Shown piece by piece: positions 22,901 through 34,830 of a DNA stretch of 64,000 nt. The stretch spans positions 15,733,190-15,797,189 of the forward strand of contig CM055887.1 of NCBI GenBank assembly GCA_029582165.1. Direction: 5' to 3'. A program made the translations under genes and the position numbers. The stretch comes from Portulaca oleracea (Eukaryota > Streptophyta > Magnoliopsida > Caryophyllales > Portulacaceae). The stretch's first letter is position 1, and every line of letters begins with the position of its first letter. The notes beneath the pieces are model-generated. The model ran no database searches. It saw nothing but the letters and a program-made list of their open reading frames with translations, and was not told where the DNA came from.

Positions 22901-23456
22901 AATCAAGAATATGGACTTGGGGCTCGGGGTAATGGGTAAGGAGGGAAAATTGGAAATTACGGCCTAGGGCTAGCTTTGGGTTTGTGCCAAGGGCCGTTTT
23001 GTTTGGTGTTGGGAGTCACTCGGTTGTTGATTCTAGTGGCGCAACATATGGATATTGAGATTAAAGACAAATGTGCTGAATTGAAGAGTAATGTATCTTT
23101 CATTGTTTCTTCCATCTCTTTAAATACGTGGTTTCAGTATGTTTGGTTGCTCTTAATAAAGTAGTGAGATTTTGTCCGTGTCCCTAAGGAATTCGTGGGG
23201 CTGATTGATACAACTAAATCCTTTAAACATGACAATTCGAAGGGTAGGGTTGATATTGCTATTGTTTCATATGTGCTTTAGCATAATCCCAATATTCCTT
23301 CTATCATGTATCCACCTTCTGGTTTTAGTAGAAGAAGTCATCGCTACTTCTCCATTTTTGTGGATAATTTGCATGATGGTATTTGTTGAATTTGATGATG
23401 TGGTGGATGCAACATGAATGAAAAGATTGTGGATGGAAGCCTATTAAAAGTACGAA
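22901..23456. other. unassigned intergenic DNA
   Basis: No gene, terminal repeat or clear TE motif recognised; probably old TE-derived sequence. Confidence 0.3.
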
Positions 23457-23851
23457 AATGATAAACATCTTGACGTAAAATGGTCATTAACCATCTTACA
23501 TTTTATGTAAAACACTCAAAAAATTAAATGTAAGTATATTTAAACTATTATAAAGGTAAGTTTCATTACTTTAAGGGTTATTATGACTTATCAATTATAT
23601 AAAAATATTTATTTATTTATATTTTGTCATAAATATAAAAATATGCACAAAGTGTGTATCTTCTACTATGGTTGATAAAATTAGGCTATTATTAATATTT
23701 TTTGACCTAGCAAATAAATATTATACTCTTATATTAGATAAATATATATAATTACTTGAGAAAATATTATTAAAAATTACAAAAATGTGAATTATGCACT
23801 ATTTAATATGGTTCTTAACCATCTTAAGTCAAGATGTGTATCATTGTCCAA
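23457..23851. mobile_element. AT-rich MITE of uncertain superfamily
   Basis: The left part AATGATAAACATCTTGACGT with GGTCATTAACCATCTTA is matched inverted by the right part (reverse strand AATGATACACATCTTGACTT with GGTTAAGAACCAT). The interior is AT-rich with no coding sequence. No clean target duplication seen. Confidence 0.5.
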
Positions 23852-23879
23852 AAAAGTATCTTGGCAAAATTTGACAAGG

Positions 23880-24440
23880 GATCTAAGCTTACGGCCCCAA
23901 ATGTACGCTTAGGAAGTGGGTTCCTTAAAAGCATGCTAGTCAACCTTTAAGGGCTATTGGATCTCATGAGGTGGGTGATGAGCCTCTCGTTTCTACTGGT
24001 CTTAAAGTGGGATGTGGACATGATTTGTCTGAGTTTGTGCCTAATAGCCTTGCCAACCCACATCTTAACGATGAGGTTGATTCCCCTCTTAACCTACCCA
24101 ATAGTGATTCCCATGCTGCAGTTGATTCTAATAAAACCTTATCTAACCCTATTATTATTGTTTTGAACCATCCCAGGGACACCATATGTACTCAGCCTAG
24201 GAGCCTAATGGGTCTTATAGGCGTTCGATAACTTTGAAGCCATAGTGGAGGATATGTTGATGTATATCAAACCTAAGCCTAGAGCCCTCATCAAACTTGG
24301 CGATTTCATCCTTGAGGGGTCCAAAGCACATATTAGAAGGAAGAGAAACAAAAAAAAAAATGTTAAAAGCAAAATGGCAATTGGTGAAACAAGCTATACA
24401 AAAGCTTATATAAAGCAGGTTCGATGCCCAGAGAGATGCT
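23880..24440 (+). other. unrecognised coding-like remnant
   Basis: An open stretch (23971-24231) gives a hydrophilic Pro/Asn/Ser-rich peptide containing LVSTGLKVGCGHDLSEF. A second open stretch (24245-24442) gives a basic peptide with HIRRKRNKKKNVKSK. Style and context would fit the linker part of a LINE ORF1, but no domain is recognisable and both are short. They are separated by a stop and a frame change. Confidence 0.25.
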
Positions 24441-24551
24441 AGGCAAGTGTGTGATGATACGAGTAAATTATATTTACCCTATCTGACATTTGTTCTAATA
24501 ATTTTTACACACCCGATATTTGTGAAATAATTTTACCTTACCTGATATTAA

Positions 24552-25520
24552 GAGTGTGTTTGGTAGGAGGGAAAATAAATAATTTCCCAATTTTCTAGTG
24601 TTTGGTACAAAAAGGTTTAGAAAATTATTTTCAAAGAAGATCATTTTCCTCTAAAGGAAGGAAATTGACTTCCTTTGTTCAACCTAGAAAAATCATTTTC
24701 CACCATTGATTGTTGGATCGATTGTCACTATTAACTCTAACTGAAATTTGAAGCCGAAATTTAACATTAACGGTTTTGCTCAAAATTTTATAACACGATA
24801 TAATTAATCAAAAAGACCTCAAATATAAATTTTTAGCTCAAAATATTTTTATTTGATAACATTTATCACGATATATATCAGATCAGAAGTTTTTGTCGCT
24901 AAAAGTCTAAAACTAACTTAAACTTTTAAAAATTCAAACTGAACTGTTTGAATCGAAACTTTATGATTTGATATTACGGACTAAGAAAATCTCAAATATA
25001 AATTTTGAGCTCCAAATATTTTCATTTGTAACATATATCGCCATTTTTGTCGACATTTTTTTACGGTTAAATATGACTAAAACTTAAGAGCAAAATTCAA
25101 TTTTCGCAGTTTGTCACGAAACTTTACAATACAATAGAAATGATTAAAAAAACTCAAATATGAATTTTGAGCTCCAAATATTTTCATTTGTAACATATAT
25201 CGCCACTTTTTTCGACATTTTTTTGCGGTTAAATATAACTGAAATTTAAAAGCAAAATTCAATTTTATTAGTTTGTCACGAAACTTTACAACACGATACA
25301 AATGGTTAGAAAAAGCTCAAATATGAATTTTCAGCTCCAAATATTTTCATTTATAACATATATCGCTACTTATATCGACATATATTGTCATTTTCTGAAA
25401 AATAATTTGTCTCCTACCAAATAAGGGAAAATTTGGCGTGGATAACTATTTTCCTTGAAAAACTATTTCTATGGGAAACAATTTGCTCAGAAATCATTTT
25501 TCTCTCAACCAAACACACTC
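24552..25520. mobile_element. Tourist/PIF-Harbinger-like MITE with internal tandem repeats
   Basis: 969 bp with termini GAGTGTGTTTGGT and ACCAAACACACTC and a TAA duplication at 24549-24551 and 25521-25523. A 3-bp TAA/TTA duplication is diagnostic of the PIF/Harbinger group. No transposase. The core contains about four ~160-bp tandem units. Confidence 0.75.
24830..25390. repeat. tandem repeat of about 160 bp, four copies, inside the Tourist-like MITE
   Basis: The block CTCAAATATRAATTTTSAGC followed by TCCAAATATTTTCATTTRTA and a TATATCGC...CGACATTTTT segment recurs near 24832, 24991, 25155 and 25316, i.e. at 159-164-bp steps. The units differ by scattered substitutions, so the array is not recent. 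Confidence 0.8.
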
Positions 25521-26088
25521 TAAGTCTTCATATATTTAAACCTCCTAAGATATTGTATATTTGATTTTTGTTTGGATTTTCTGGCGAACATTAAAAAGAT
25601 AAATATGAATTGACTTTTTTTACCCTTGATATTAATTCATAAGACTTTCAATTAAACATGAATTGACATTTTTACCCTTAATAATAATTCATATGACATT
25701 TAAACCCCAACATTTTCTCTACTTTATTTCTTCAAAAACCTAGTTTCTCCCCATTCTGAAAATGAAAACCCAATTATAAAACACCTTATAAAATATCAAG
25801 GGTGAAAATAATTTATAATGGAAAAAATATCTTATAATGAAAATGAAAAATGAAAATGAACTAATATCAAGGGTAAAAATGTCAATTCATATTTATCTTT
25901 TTAATGTTTGCCGGAAAATCTAACAAAAATCAAATATACAATATCTTATGATGTTTAAATATATGAACACTTAATGTCAGGTAAGGTAAAAATTTATTTC
26001 ACAAATGTTGGGTGTGTAAAAATTATTACCACAAATGTCAGATATGATAAATGTAATTTACTCGTGATAATACTTCCATGGCTCTTCT

Positions 26089-27434
26089 CAAAAATTTGCT
26101 GGGAGGTGTCATACATTTCTAACAACTGACCATTGGGAGACCACATTTTTTTAATGCACTCAAAGAGGACAAAGTTGTTAAACAATTGGCTCCCAGGTGA
26201 CTTTCCGGCCATTATTAATTAGCCGGAATCCGGTGACAATTGAGTAAAGTTAGAATTTTTTTGAATTGCCTCCAAATCCTTTCTTATTTAACTGAAGCAA
26301 CCTTCTCCCTCTCAACGAACTGAGGCATGGGTATGATTGTATGAAGAAGTGAATTTGAACTAACAAACAGACATGATGAGTGAAGAAGCTCCCAGATTAT
26401 CACCGGTTGGCGCCAACATTCCGGACGACAAAATTTCCGGCAACATCCTCCCTCGACTCCCCGTCAAATCTCTCCTCCATTTCAGATCCGTCTGCAAACA
26501 AGGGAATTCCCAAATTTCCAATGCCCCAGATTTCACCAACCTCCACTTTCAGCACCATCTCCAAAACAACAACTCCTATTGACTCTACGACATGAGGAAG
26601 CTAAATCTCGGCTTCTTCTGTTCAGTCTTGACAACCCAGATCCGTGCAAATCCGATGAGATTGAAGCTTACTCCGATGAGGACGCCAACCTTCGCCCTAA
26701 TTTGATCAGTTCTTCGTACGGACTGGTTTGCTTCTCTAAACCCTCTTCTAAGGGTAATGGGTATAGTTATGTTCTTTCGAAACCGGTGATCGGAGTTCGG
26801 TGGTCTGTTGAAGCGCCTCCTTGTGCTTGTGGGTTTAGGGTTTTGTGTCAGGGTTTGGGGTATAATTCATCTTGCAAGGATTACACTGATACACTTGTTC
26901 TGCCGTTGGTTTCACATGCATATGTATTCACTTCCCTGGAGAACACATGGAGATGCCTGGATTCGGAGTACTTTCACCCTGGTTATGCCTAGATGTTGCT
27001 GTCCTAATTTCCAGCAATTGGGAATGGTGAGTCTAAGAAGGCTGCGGTTCAAGTGGGGGAAACTTTGTACTGATGTTTGCATGCCTGGGGTTCCATTTGT
27101 TTTGATCCCATTTTGTTGGGGTTTGATCTCAGTATCCATTCGATTGGTGTGGTTCAACTCCCTGACCCATTGCAGGATCAGAGTAGTAGGGAGCTTGGGA
27201 AGACAATGGGACAAGGCATCTTTTTTTTGAGCGGGCAAAAATAAGGGCATCATAGTCTTTTCACAAACATCCCCAAGGGCTTTTAAGTCTTTTCATGTTT
27301 TCCGACTAATAATGGCCGGAAAGTCACCTGAGAGCCAATTGTTTAACAACTTTTTCCCCTTTGAGTGTATTAAAAAATGTGGTCTCCCAATGGTCAGTTG
27401 TTAAAAATGTGTGACACCTCTCAGCAAATTTTTT
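26089..27434. mobile_element. Pack-MULE carrying an F-box gene fragment
   Basis: The outer ~150 bp form inverted repeats: AAAAATTTGCTGGGAGGTGTC at the left and AAAAATTTGCTGAGAGGTGTC reversed at the right, continuing through ACAACTGACCATTGGGAGAC and AATTGGCTCCCAGGTGACTT. The flanks carry a 10-bp direct repeat with one mismatch, TGGCTCTTCT (26079-26088) and TGGTTCTTCT (27435-27444), the size expected for Mutator-like elements. The ~1-kb core is an F-box gene fragment and holds no transposase. Confidence 0.75.
26373..26992 (+). pseudogene. captured F-box gene fragment
   Basis: F-box proteins are substrate adaptors of SCF ubiquitin ligases. From ATG 26373 the frame contains IPDDKISGNILPRLPVKSLL and HFRSVCKQ, a clear F-box (the usual pattern is LPVKSLLRFRCVCKSW; the Trp position is changed here). 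DFTNLHFQHHL follows, the standard sequence after the box. The frame stops at 26580-26582. An overlapping frame (26579-26992) continues with EEAKSRLLLFSLDN and SSYGLVCFSK, typical of the start of an F-box-associated domain, and then degenerates. It lies inside Mutator-type inverted repeats, so it is read as captured and non-functional. Confidence 0.75.
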
Positions 27435-27596
27435 TGGTTCTTCTGTCTATGTTAATATATAAAAAGGAGACCTTATGGTGTATAGCTTTTGGACTACAAA
27501 TTTAGCCTTCCTGCCATTTCCACCTTGAGGATAAACTTGTCACTATCTAACTATAATTATTTATTTCAATGAAAAAAACTCTTAATTACTCTAAAT

Positions 27597-28273
27597 TAGA
27601 GATGGGAAAAGCTGATCCGACACGATTACCGACACAAAGTTAAGTGGGTTTGGTATTGAATTTCAACCCGTTTTATTAAATGAGTTGACACGATAAAGTC
27701 GTTTAAATAATTGGGTTTGGTTTGGGTTGAGAATGCCGACACGAAAAAAGACACATTTTACCCGTTTAATAGATATTGGTTAGTGGATAACCTGTTTACT
27801 GTTTACTGTTTATCATTTAAATAAGTTTTTTTTATTTGGTATATTTTTTGATTTTATGACGGAAAAGTTTTGATTTTTGCCTTAAATAATAATAATTATT
27901 ATATTAATATTATCTTATGGTACTTAATTTCAGTAATATGAAAATCAATCAGATTGTACGTCTATTTTAACCCTGAATAAATAAGTTTGTAGCTAAAAAA
28001 CAATGGTGGAAAGTGGAGACCAATGCTTTTTGGCTTTTCAAGTCTATGGTTGCTAAAAGTAAATGGATTACTCGAACTTGACCTGATTTACCCAGTTAGT
28101 TAAATGGGTTAGGTTCAAGTCAACCCATTTATTTAATAAAAGGTTCAGGTCAATAAATTTCAATCCCTTTATTAAATGAGTAGGTTCCACCGTTCCAGGT
28201 TGGGGGTTCTCCAACCCGTTTAATTCTGGCACGAACATGAAACTGACACGACACGACCTGTTACCCAGCTCTA
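27597..28273. mobile_element. hAT-type MITE with perfect 8-bp duplication
   Basis: 677 bp. The left terminus TAGAGATGGGAAAAGCTGAT and the reversed right terminus TAGAGCTGGGTAACAGGTCG are similar. CTCTAAAT lies immediately outside both ends (27589-27596 and 28274-28281). The interior has repeated CAACCCGTTTTATTAAATGA-type motifs. No coding sequence. Confidence 0.85.
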
Positions 28274-28281
28274 CTCTAAAT

Positions 28282-29192
28282 ATCGTCTCGTCCCTCCCCC
28301 ATTTGAATTACACTTCTTTCTTTTTATTTACTGTAGTTTTTTTTTTTATAAATTTAGTTAGTTTTAGCTTTCTTAATCATTTGTTGTAACTTTTTTTTGT
28401 TAGTTTAAATCATTCCATTAAATATGCAATATTTTATTTCCTATGTAATTTGTTAACATTTTTAATTAATTTTAATTTTTTATATTGCAGTATGATTTTT
28501 TTCCCCTACATGAGGGGAAGATTGCTTATGTCAAAATTCCTTCATACCTTGCTTCAGAGGGACTATAGCGGGGCTTATTTGTCATTGTTGGAGTATGGAA
28601 TTTTAGATAGTATATATTCTTTTCAATTTTTACTTTCTATTTCTTTGGCTCACACTCCATAAAAATATTTTAACCACTCTTGAAGTACCTACCGAAGTTT
28701 TGACTTGCACATTAAACTTACCAGGATTTCATAAAATATATTTTCTTTCTTTTATTTTCAATTTATTTCTTACCTCTATTTTTAAATTAGTCAAATTTTA
28801 AGATATATGTGTTAATAAATAGATATACAATGATCTAATATTTAAATCGGTATGATGTTGTACTCGTTTTTGTAAATAATTATCTATCAATTATAATAGA
28901 CAAATTGGAAGGAGGAAGTCACAAATATAAAAAGAAGTTGCATTTCTTCTATATATTTTTCATTAATTTTCTTAAAACGTTACCTTTTTAAAAGTTAAAG
29001 TTTACCCCTTTTGTAGTTAATACAAATCCTAAATAATAACAAAAATATTTTAAAAATTTAATTTTCATATAAGATATACGATGAAATATTCATCTTAAAA
29101 ATTAAAAAAAACCATGAAAATGTAAGATTAGAAAAATTATTAATTGGTTGGTTGTTGGTTGGTACCAATACTTGAACCCTTGACCTCAAACA
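28282..29192. other. AT-rich intergenic DNA
   Basis: No gene, RNA gene or element terminus recognised; long A/T runs throughout. Confidence 0.4.
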
Positions 29193-29201
29193 TAAAGTTA
29201 T

Positions 29202-29559
29202 CAAAAATTACTTAGGGGTACCCTAACTTTTGGTGAAATATTTTTCTGGTACCCCAACTTTTAAAAACTAATTTTGGGGTACCCCAACTTTTAGAATTAG
29301 AAATAATTAGGTGAATTTTCGGCCAATTATTTGAATTCAATGGTGAGTTTTAGGTGGAAAATTGATTAAGTGTTTTTGTGGATGAAAATGCCCTTTGTTT
29401 TCGTGGACGAAAATGATTTGAATCAATCGGAGTTTCGCCGGAAATTCACCTAGTAATTTCTAATCCTAAAAGTTAGGGTACCCCAAAATTAGTTTTGGAA
29501 AGTTAGGGTACCAAAAAATTGTTTCTTCAAAAGTTAGGGTACCTCTAAGTAATTTTTTG
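29202..29559. mobile_element. Mutator-like MITE with perfect 9-bp duplication
   Basis: 358 bp. Terminal repeats of about 130 bp start CAAAAATTACTTAGGGGTAC at the left and CAAAAAATTACTTAGAGGTA reversed at the right, and contain repeated GGTACCCTAACTTTT units. TAAAGTTAT is duplicated at 29193-29201 and 29560-29568; nine bp is the Mutator signature. Confidence 0.85.
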
Positions 29560-29585
29560 TAAAGTTATCAACTCCAGCCATAAGG

Positions 29586-30025
29586 TCTAAAGAGCAATAT
29601 CATAAATTTTGAGTTGCATTTGATTCAAAACTTAGTATAACACTTTAATACGATTTTTAATGAATTTACGACGTTTCTCCTTATTTTTCATTTTTTATGA
29701 TTTTTCTACGATTCTTCCACTTTAATTCCTTTTAAAAATTCATATTATTGCTCGGATTCTCAAAACAAATAATTTAAAAATTCTTTTAGTGACTACACTT
29801 CATTACCTTTCTGGGGGCAAGAATGAGAAAACAAAAACAATATGAGGCATGAATGAAAAAAAATGTGGAAGTGAATTTGGTACCGCTACAATCCAAATTT
29901 TTTTTTCTTTGGACCACCCGAATTCAGAATAAAAGGAAGGATTTTTTTTTTCTTTTTATGGAAGAAAGTAAGGATTATATTAATATACAATTGGTGAAAG
30001 TGACTATTACTATAATCCAATTTCC
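29586..30025 (-). mobile_element. partial Micron-like element, one TIR missing
   Basis: The core is the reverse complement of the core of the element at 47969-48450: TTGCATTTGATTCAAAACTTA, GAATTTACGACGTTTCTCC and GAATTTGGTACCGCTACAATC all have counterparts there. The right TIR survives (29890-30025, with the A/T-run, GGACCACCCGAATTC and CAATTGGTGAAAGT), and the left TIR is gone. No (TA)n is left at either side. Confidence 0.65.
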
Positions 30026-30239
30026 CTAAAAAGAGTTATAAAAAATAATACAAATGAAAATGAAATTGAAAAGTTGAAACAAAAATGGGAAGTCATGTAC
30101 AAATGAGAGGGGAGGGACAAGGAAAATTGTCAAAATATAAATAACTGAAGTTATTAAATTATTTTTTGAGAGGAAGAAATTATTTAATTTACTATAACTA
30201 CAGTTAGATGTTGAATTTATAGGCAAGACAAGCGTGGCG

Positions 30240-31352
30240 AATTGCACATGCAGAGAAGTTCCTAGTTTTTCAAGTGCTCAAAGCAAAGTATTTTCCTCGT
30301 GAAGCAATGTTTGATGCTGCAATGGGTACGACCAAGCTATATGTGGAGGGGATTACATGAAGCAATCAAGGTGGTACGATCGGGGACCTGATGGGTGGTA
30401 GGCGATGGAAGGAGCATTAACATATGGGAAGAGAAATGGATTCCACGGCCAGGTTCGTTTAGGCCCATTACACCGGTCAAGGGGGAAGCTAGATGGCTCA
30501 ATGTGTCAGACCTGATTGACCATGACACAGTGTCGTGGCGAGTGAGGTTGGTGGATGCTATTTTTCTCCCGATAGACGCTGAAATTATTAAAAATATCCT
30601 TCTTTGCTCTATGTGGCCGAAAGACCGGATCACTTGGCATCACACATCAAATGGTGAGATGACAGTGAAGTCGGCTTATCATATGATTGTTACGGAAAGA
30701 GAGCGGGACAAGCCCCAATGTAGCAGCGGGAGCCGGAGAAGTATTTGGGTGGAGATTTGGGGAGTTGCTGTTCCGCCTAGACTGAGAAGTTTCGGGTGGA
30801 GAGCTTGTGTAGGTGCGCTACCGACTAGAGGGGCCATAGTAAAACGCTTTCCAAGCACAAACCCTTTTTGCCCAGTTTGTCATGAAGAGATTGAAACCAA
30901 TTTGCATGCGCTGGTGGAGTGTAGGGGAGTCGAAGTTGTGTGGGTGGCTTCGGGTCTGAAGTGGGGGGACAATACAGATGCTCCCAAAAATATTGGGGAT
31001 ATACTGGAGTTTTTTCAGAAGAGAGATAAGGTAGAAATGGAAACGACGCTAATCACCATGTGGACGAGCTGGAACATGCGTAACAAAGTAGTTCACAAGG
31101 CTCAAGGCAGCAATCCATTTTTTAAGCTGCGTCAAGCAAAGCAGATGGTGACTGAGTTTTAGCTGGCTCAGAAGAAAATATCAACACCAATGCCAAGCAT
31201 TACTGACCAATGGATGCCCCCACCCGAGGGGTTTGTGAAGGTGAATTTTGATGGGGGAATCATGAGGGATCAAATCCATGGGTCTGGAGTTGTAGTGAGA
31301 GACAGCAGCGGGAAGTTGCTTGTTGCGGCGGTGCGCCAAGGAAGAGGCTGCG
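30240..31352 (+). pseudogene. LINE ORF2 C-terminal part: RT end, zf-RVT, start of RNase H
   Basis: VLKAKYFPREAMFDAAMG is followed by a frameshift near 30330. VGDGRSINIWEEKWIPRPG (30395 on) and the zf-RVT domain follow, including SAYHMI, FGWRACVGALPTRGAIVKR and the metal-binding CPVCHEEIETNLHALVEC near 30868-30920. A stop lies at 31160-31162; the same frame continues into the RNase H start FVKVNFDGGI and GSGVVVRDSSGKLL until it is cut at 31352. Confidence 0.85.
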
Positions 31353-34300
31353 TGTAACGCCCCGGAATTTCAGATCTAAACTTAACGGTCAAAATCAAAC
31401 GTTGACTAACATTAACAGCGGAAGACTCATTTTTTTTACTCATTCTATTTACTTGGGCGTTACTGCCGTACCTCCGAAGAGATACAAGGCAAGAAAGGGA
31501 AACTAACAACAAGCGATAACTGTTTACTTCAAATTAACAACGAAAAGAACTTCGAATTCTAGAACAACCAAAACTCAACATTAACTAAACTTCAAGTCTA
31601 AACATAAACTAAACTTTATTATCAAAACGGCTAACTCCAACGTCCTCACTCTAGTGCCCTTCCCCTGCACATAACTAATCTTCACCTGAAAACAAAACAT
31701 TCACAACATGAGGGGGGAAACCTCAATAATGTCTACCCCTAACGGTCAAAACAGTTCAAAGATCATTTCAAACCATTTAGGGGAGAGGAACAAGTCAAAC
31801 CTTTTCGCAACTCATTTGAAACCCAACCCAGAAATATCCAGAGATCAGAAATAGCCAAAGTTTCAGAAATAACAAAACTTATAAACCAACAGTACCAACT
31901 TCCAACTCAGAAAAACACAACGTTCCAGAAAACCTCAACTGACACTTTTAAACTCGTAATCGACATCGTAAATCGAAACTAAATCGTAAATAAAAAATAG
32001 AGTAATCATTTCCTCAGAAAACAATCAGAATTTTATTATGCGGGCGGGATTTGCTTATTCCCAGAATATCAGAATCAGAATCAGAACAGGATCTCAGATC
32101 CTCAGAATCAGAATGGATGACCAGTCCCAGAAACAGAATCAGATGTGTGCACAATCTCAGAAATAATATCGGGACTCCCCGATCTCTTGATAACTCCCCT
32201 ACAGGAACAGATCCTGGTCTAAGGGTCGTTACCCGCAACGCGCTTATGGTTTCATTTTGATTATTAGTATCTTATGAATTATCAGGCGTCAGACTTCAAA
32301 TAAAACCCAACACAATTTACAAAACCGACAGAATAAAACTCAGAGTTTAAAAGACTGTTACGTTTTACTCAACTGAGAAAAACAACTCACAGACATCCAA
32401 ATCAGACAGTCTAACTTTACAGAAAGTCCCCGTGCGGGATGCAATCTTCATAAAACAGATTAAAATCACAAAACAGATAAAAGAGCATCCCAAAGGGGAT
32501 TAGGACATAGACATTACCTGAACAGCTTCTCTTTACTGCAATCACTTACACACAGGAGCTATTACTTCGTCGTCACGCTCGGACCTAGGATTCGAATATA
32601 AACTACTAAAATTAAAACTCGACCTCTACGAAAGTTAGTTACGCACGAATCCTACCATACCCCGACCTTAGCCTTCAATTAGCCATGTATTCAGCATTTC
32701 AAAGATAACTATCATAAAACACTAACATCACAACACACATTTTCTAAAGGTAATATAATAAAATCGAAACGACACATTTAAAACCATACTCGATATTAAT
32801 ACTTTAATAATACTATTAACGTAGGGTTTTGAACATAATACTCATATTACCACATAACATGATGACTTTATAACAACTTTAATACCAAAGTATATGAAAC
32901 TTTAACACTAAGACATATGAAACTTTGATACTAATAATGTGAAACTTTTAATACTAATAATATGAAACTTTGAAATAATATGGAACCCTCATAATATTAT
33001 GGAGACTTAATAATAATACAATAGCTTAAAAAAAAATACTACGAAACTTAATAAAATCACGAAACTTACTAATATGACTCTTTAAAAAAATAAGGAAACC
33101 TATTATTAATAATATGAAACCTAAAATAAAAATTGTGAACACTTAATAATGATAAGAAACTTAATACCAATATTATGAAATACTTAAAATTAATAATATG
33201 AAACATAGTAATAATATGAAACCTTAGTAATAATAATAATAAGAAAACTTAATAATAGTAATACGAAATATCAAGGACGTGTAATAACAATATAAATCAC
33301 ATAAAATCTGATTGTAGGAGAATAATAATGATAAAAGAACATCATAATAATAATAACTTAATCTTAAAGATAAACATACCCATAATACTACTCTTAAACC
33401 CAAACATGATACTAATACTATTGAAACATAACTAATCGTATACTACTAAACATAAACATAATCATACTGCTAATATAATCTCGACATGATACTACTGCTA
33501 ATGACAAACAATCACTTAACTATACTAATAAACACAGACATAATAGAGTACAATGCTACTGAAAACAGGGAGAAGAGCATTAAACCAGGTGCAAGGCTTT
33601 ACTGGGCAAAACGGACGACGATCGGAGGCGGCGAGGGCGTCGGACGGCCAAGCGGCGTCGGTGGAGCTCCCAAGTGGCAGCTTGGTGGTTCCCGGTGTTG
33701 GCGGCGGTAGCAGCGATGGGGTCAGCAGCAGCAACCAACCAGAGCAACGATTCGGTGTCGCCGGAGCTAGGTGGTCGACGGGAGGAGATTGTCGGTGGTC
33801 AAAGGAGGTCGCCGGAGTTAGGGGTTCGACGACGATTCGGTGGTCTTCTGAAAAATGACGATGTCGTCGGGGTCGGAGCTCCACGCGTCTGGGCAGAACG
33901 AAGGGTTTGAGGTGGTGTTTTGGGGTGATTCTGAGCGGCGATGTCAGCCGGAAATGGTGAAGTGGCGGTCGGAAAGGGTGGAGGTGGTGGTTGCCGGTGA
34001 AAAGAGGATGGTCGGAGGTGGTTGATGATGGTTGCGTGGGTGGTGGCTTGGGTGATGCGTGGTGGTCGGAGTGAAGTAGAGGGAGAAAGGGAGGAGAGAG
34101 AGAAAGGAAGAGAGAGAAAAGAATATTATATGGGGATTGCGTCTGATGTAGATTTCTAGCTTATTAGTTTATTGGGGTAGGGATCCAAATAGGGTATTTA
34201 TAGAGAGATAAAATTAGGGTAAAATTAGTACAAATAAAACCTAGGTGTTAGTAACACCCTTCCAATTTATTCTTTTCCTAAAACAACACCTTTCCTTAAA

Positions 34301-34500
34301 CAGTTTTTACAAACTGATCCCAATTAATTTTAACCGATACCCAAAAAGTCTCTAACTAATATTTTTAAGACTCTAAAAACTCCAACGAACTCACTCGCGG
34401 TCCTAAAAGCTCCGTGTGAGGACAGGTAAAAGATTAACAGGACTAAACGCACGTTAGGTAATTTAACGGTAAACACAATTGAATTTTTCAGGGTTTTACA
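31353..34500 (-). mobile_element. solo LTR, 3.1 kb, probably Ty3-type with long LTRs
   Basis: It begins TGTAACGCCCCGGAATTTC and ends ...GGGTTTTACA, so it is bounded by TG/CA with a short TGTAA inverted repeat. CTGCG (31348-31352) and ATGCG (34501-34505) form a 5-bp duplication with one mismatch. No gag or pol sequence. On the minus strand a TATAAATA box (34195-34206) precedes a CT-rich leader (34081-34125) and a GC-rich stretch, as in a transcribed plant LTR. The Ty3 lineage (long-LTR chromovirus type) is an inference from length and start sequence. Confidence 0.65.
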
Positions 34501-34830
34501 ATGCGGGAGCCCGGATATGGAGGAAGCAAGGGCAACCCTTTTTGCTATTCAAATGGCGAGGAACATGGGTTTCATGAAGATCATCTTGGAAGGGGATGCA
34601 ATCAACATCATCTCTATGTTGAAGAAGAATGGTATCAATAATTCAGAAGTTGGCTTGTTTATTTCTAGCATTTCCAATATTGCAAAGAACTTTGATGTTT
34701 GTTATTTTTCACATGTTAGCCCATTTTCAGCCGGTTCAACTGACTACTCGGTTGTGGGCTGAGAGTGGACCCGCACCTGTATCCGATCTCATTGCTAGAG
34801 ATGCCCGATTGAGGGGCCTGATTTCGGAAT
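34501..34830 (+). pseudogene. LINE RNase H C-terminal part (continuation after the solo LTR)
   Basis: The frame from 34511 reads EEARATLFAIQMARNMGFMK with the catalytic Glu and Asp (ILEGDAINII). After a frameshift near 34740 it ends DLIARDARLRGLISE, the usual C-terminus of the plant LINE RNase H domain. It completes the domain interrupted at 31352. Confidence 0.85.

Larger units (their letters stand above)
24460..26064. mobile_element. foldback/MITE element with arms of about 250 bp, split by a nested Tourist-like element
   Basis: The left arm begins CGAGTAAATTATATTTACC and the right arm, reversed, CGAGTAAATTACATTTATC. The arms stay alignable through CTTACCTGA, ATATTGTATATTTGATTTTT and AACATTAAAAAGATAAATAT. 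The left arm is interrupted exactly at TAA by the Tourist-like element at 24552-25520; removing that element leaves ...GATATTAAGTCTTCATAT, matching the right arm's GACATTAAGTGTTCATAT. A 5-bp direct repeat, TGATA, borders it (24455-24459 and 26065-26069). Confidence 0.7.

Noticed and set aside
24245..24442. Basic peptide as a DNA-binding protein gene
   Set aside because: Too short, no domain, next to MITEs; kept only as an unrecognised remnant.
26373..26992. Functional F-box gene
   Set aside because: Frame break after the F-box, a changed conserved Trp, and location inside Mutator-type inverted repeats favour a captured fragment.
33525..33910. Pro/Arg-rich open frames on both strands
   Set aside because: They lie in the GC-rich leader part of the solo LTR, change frame without conservation and match no family known to me.
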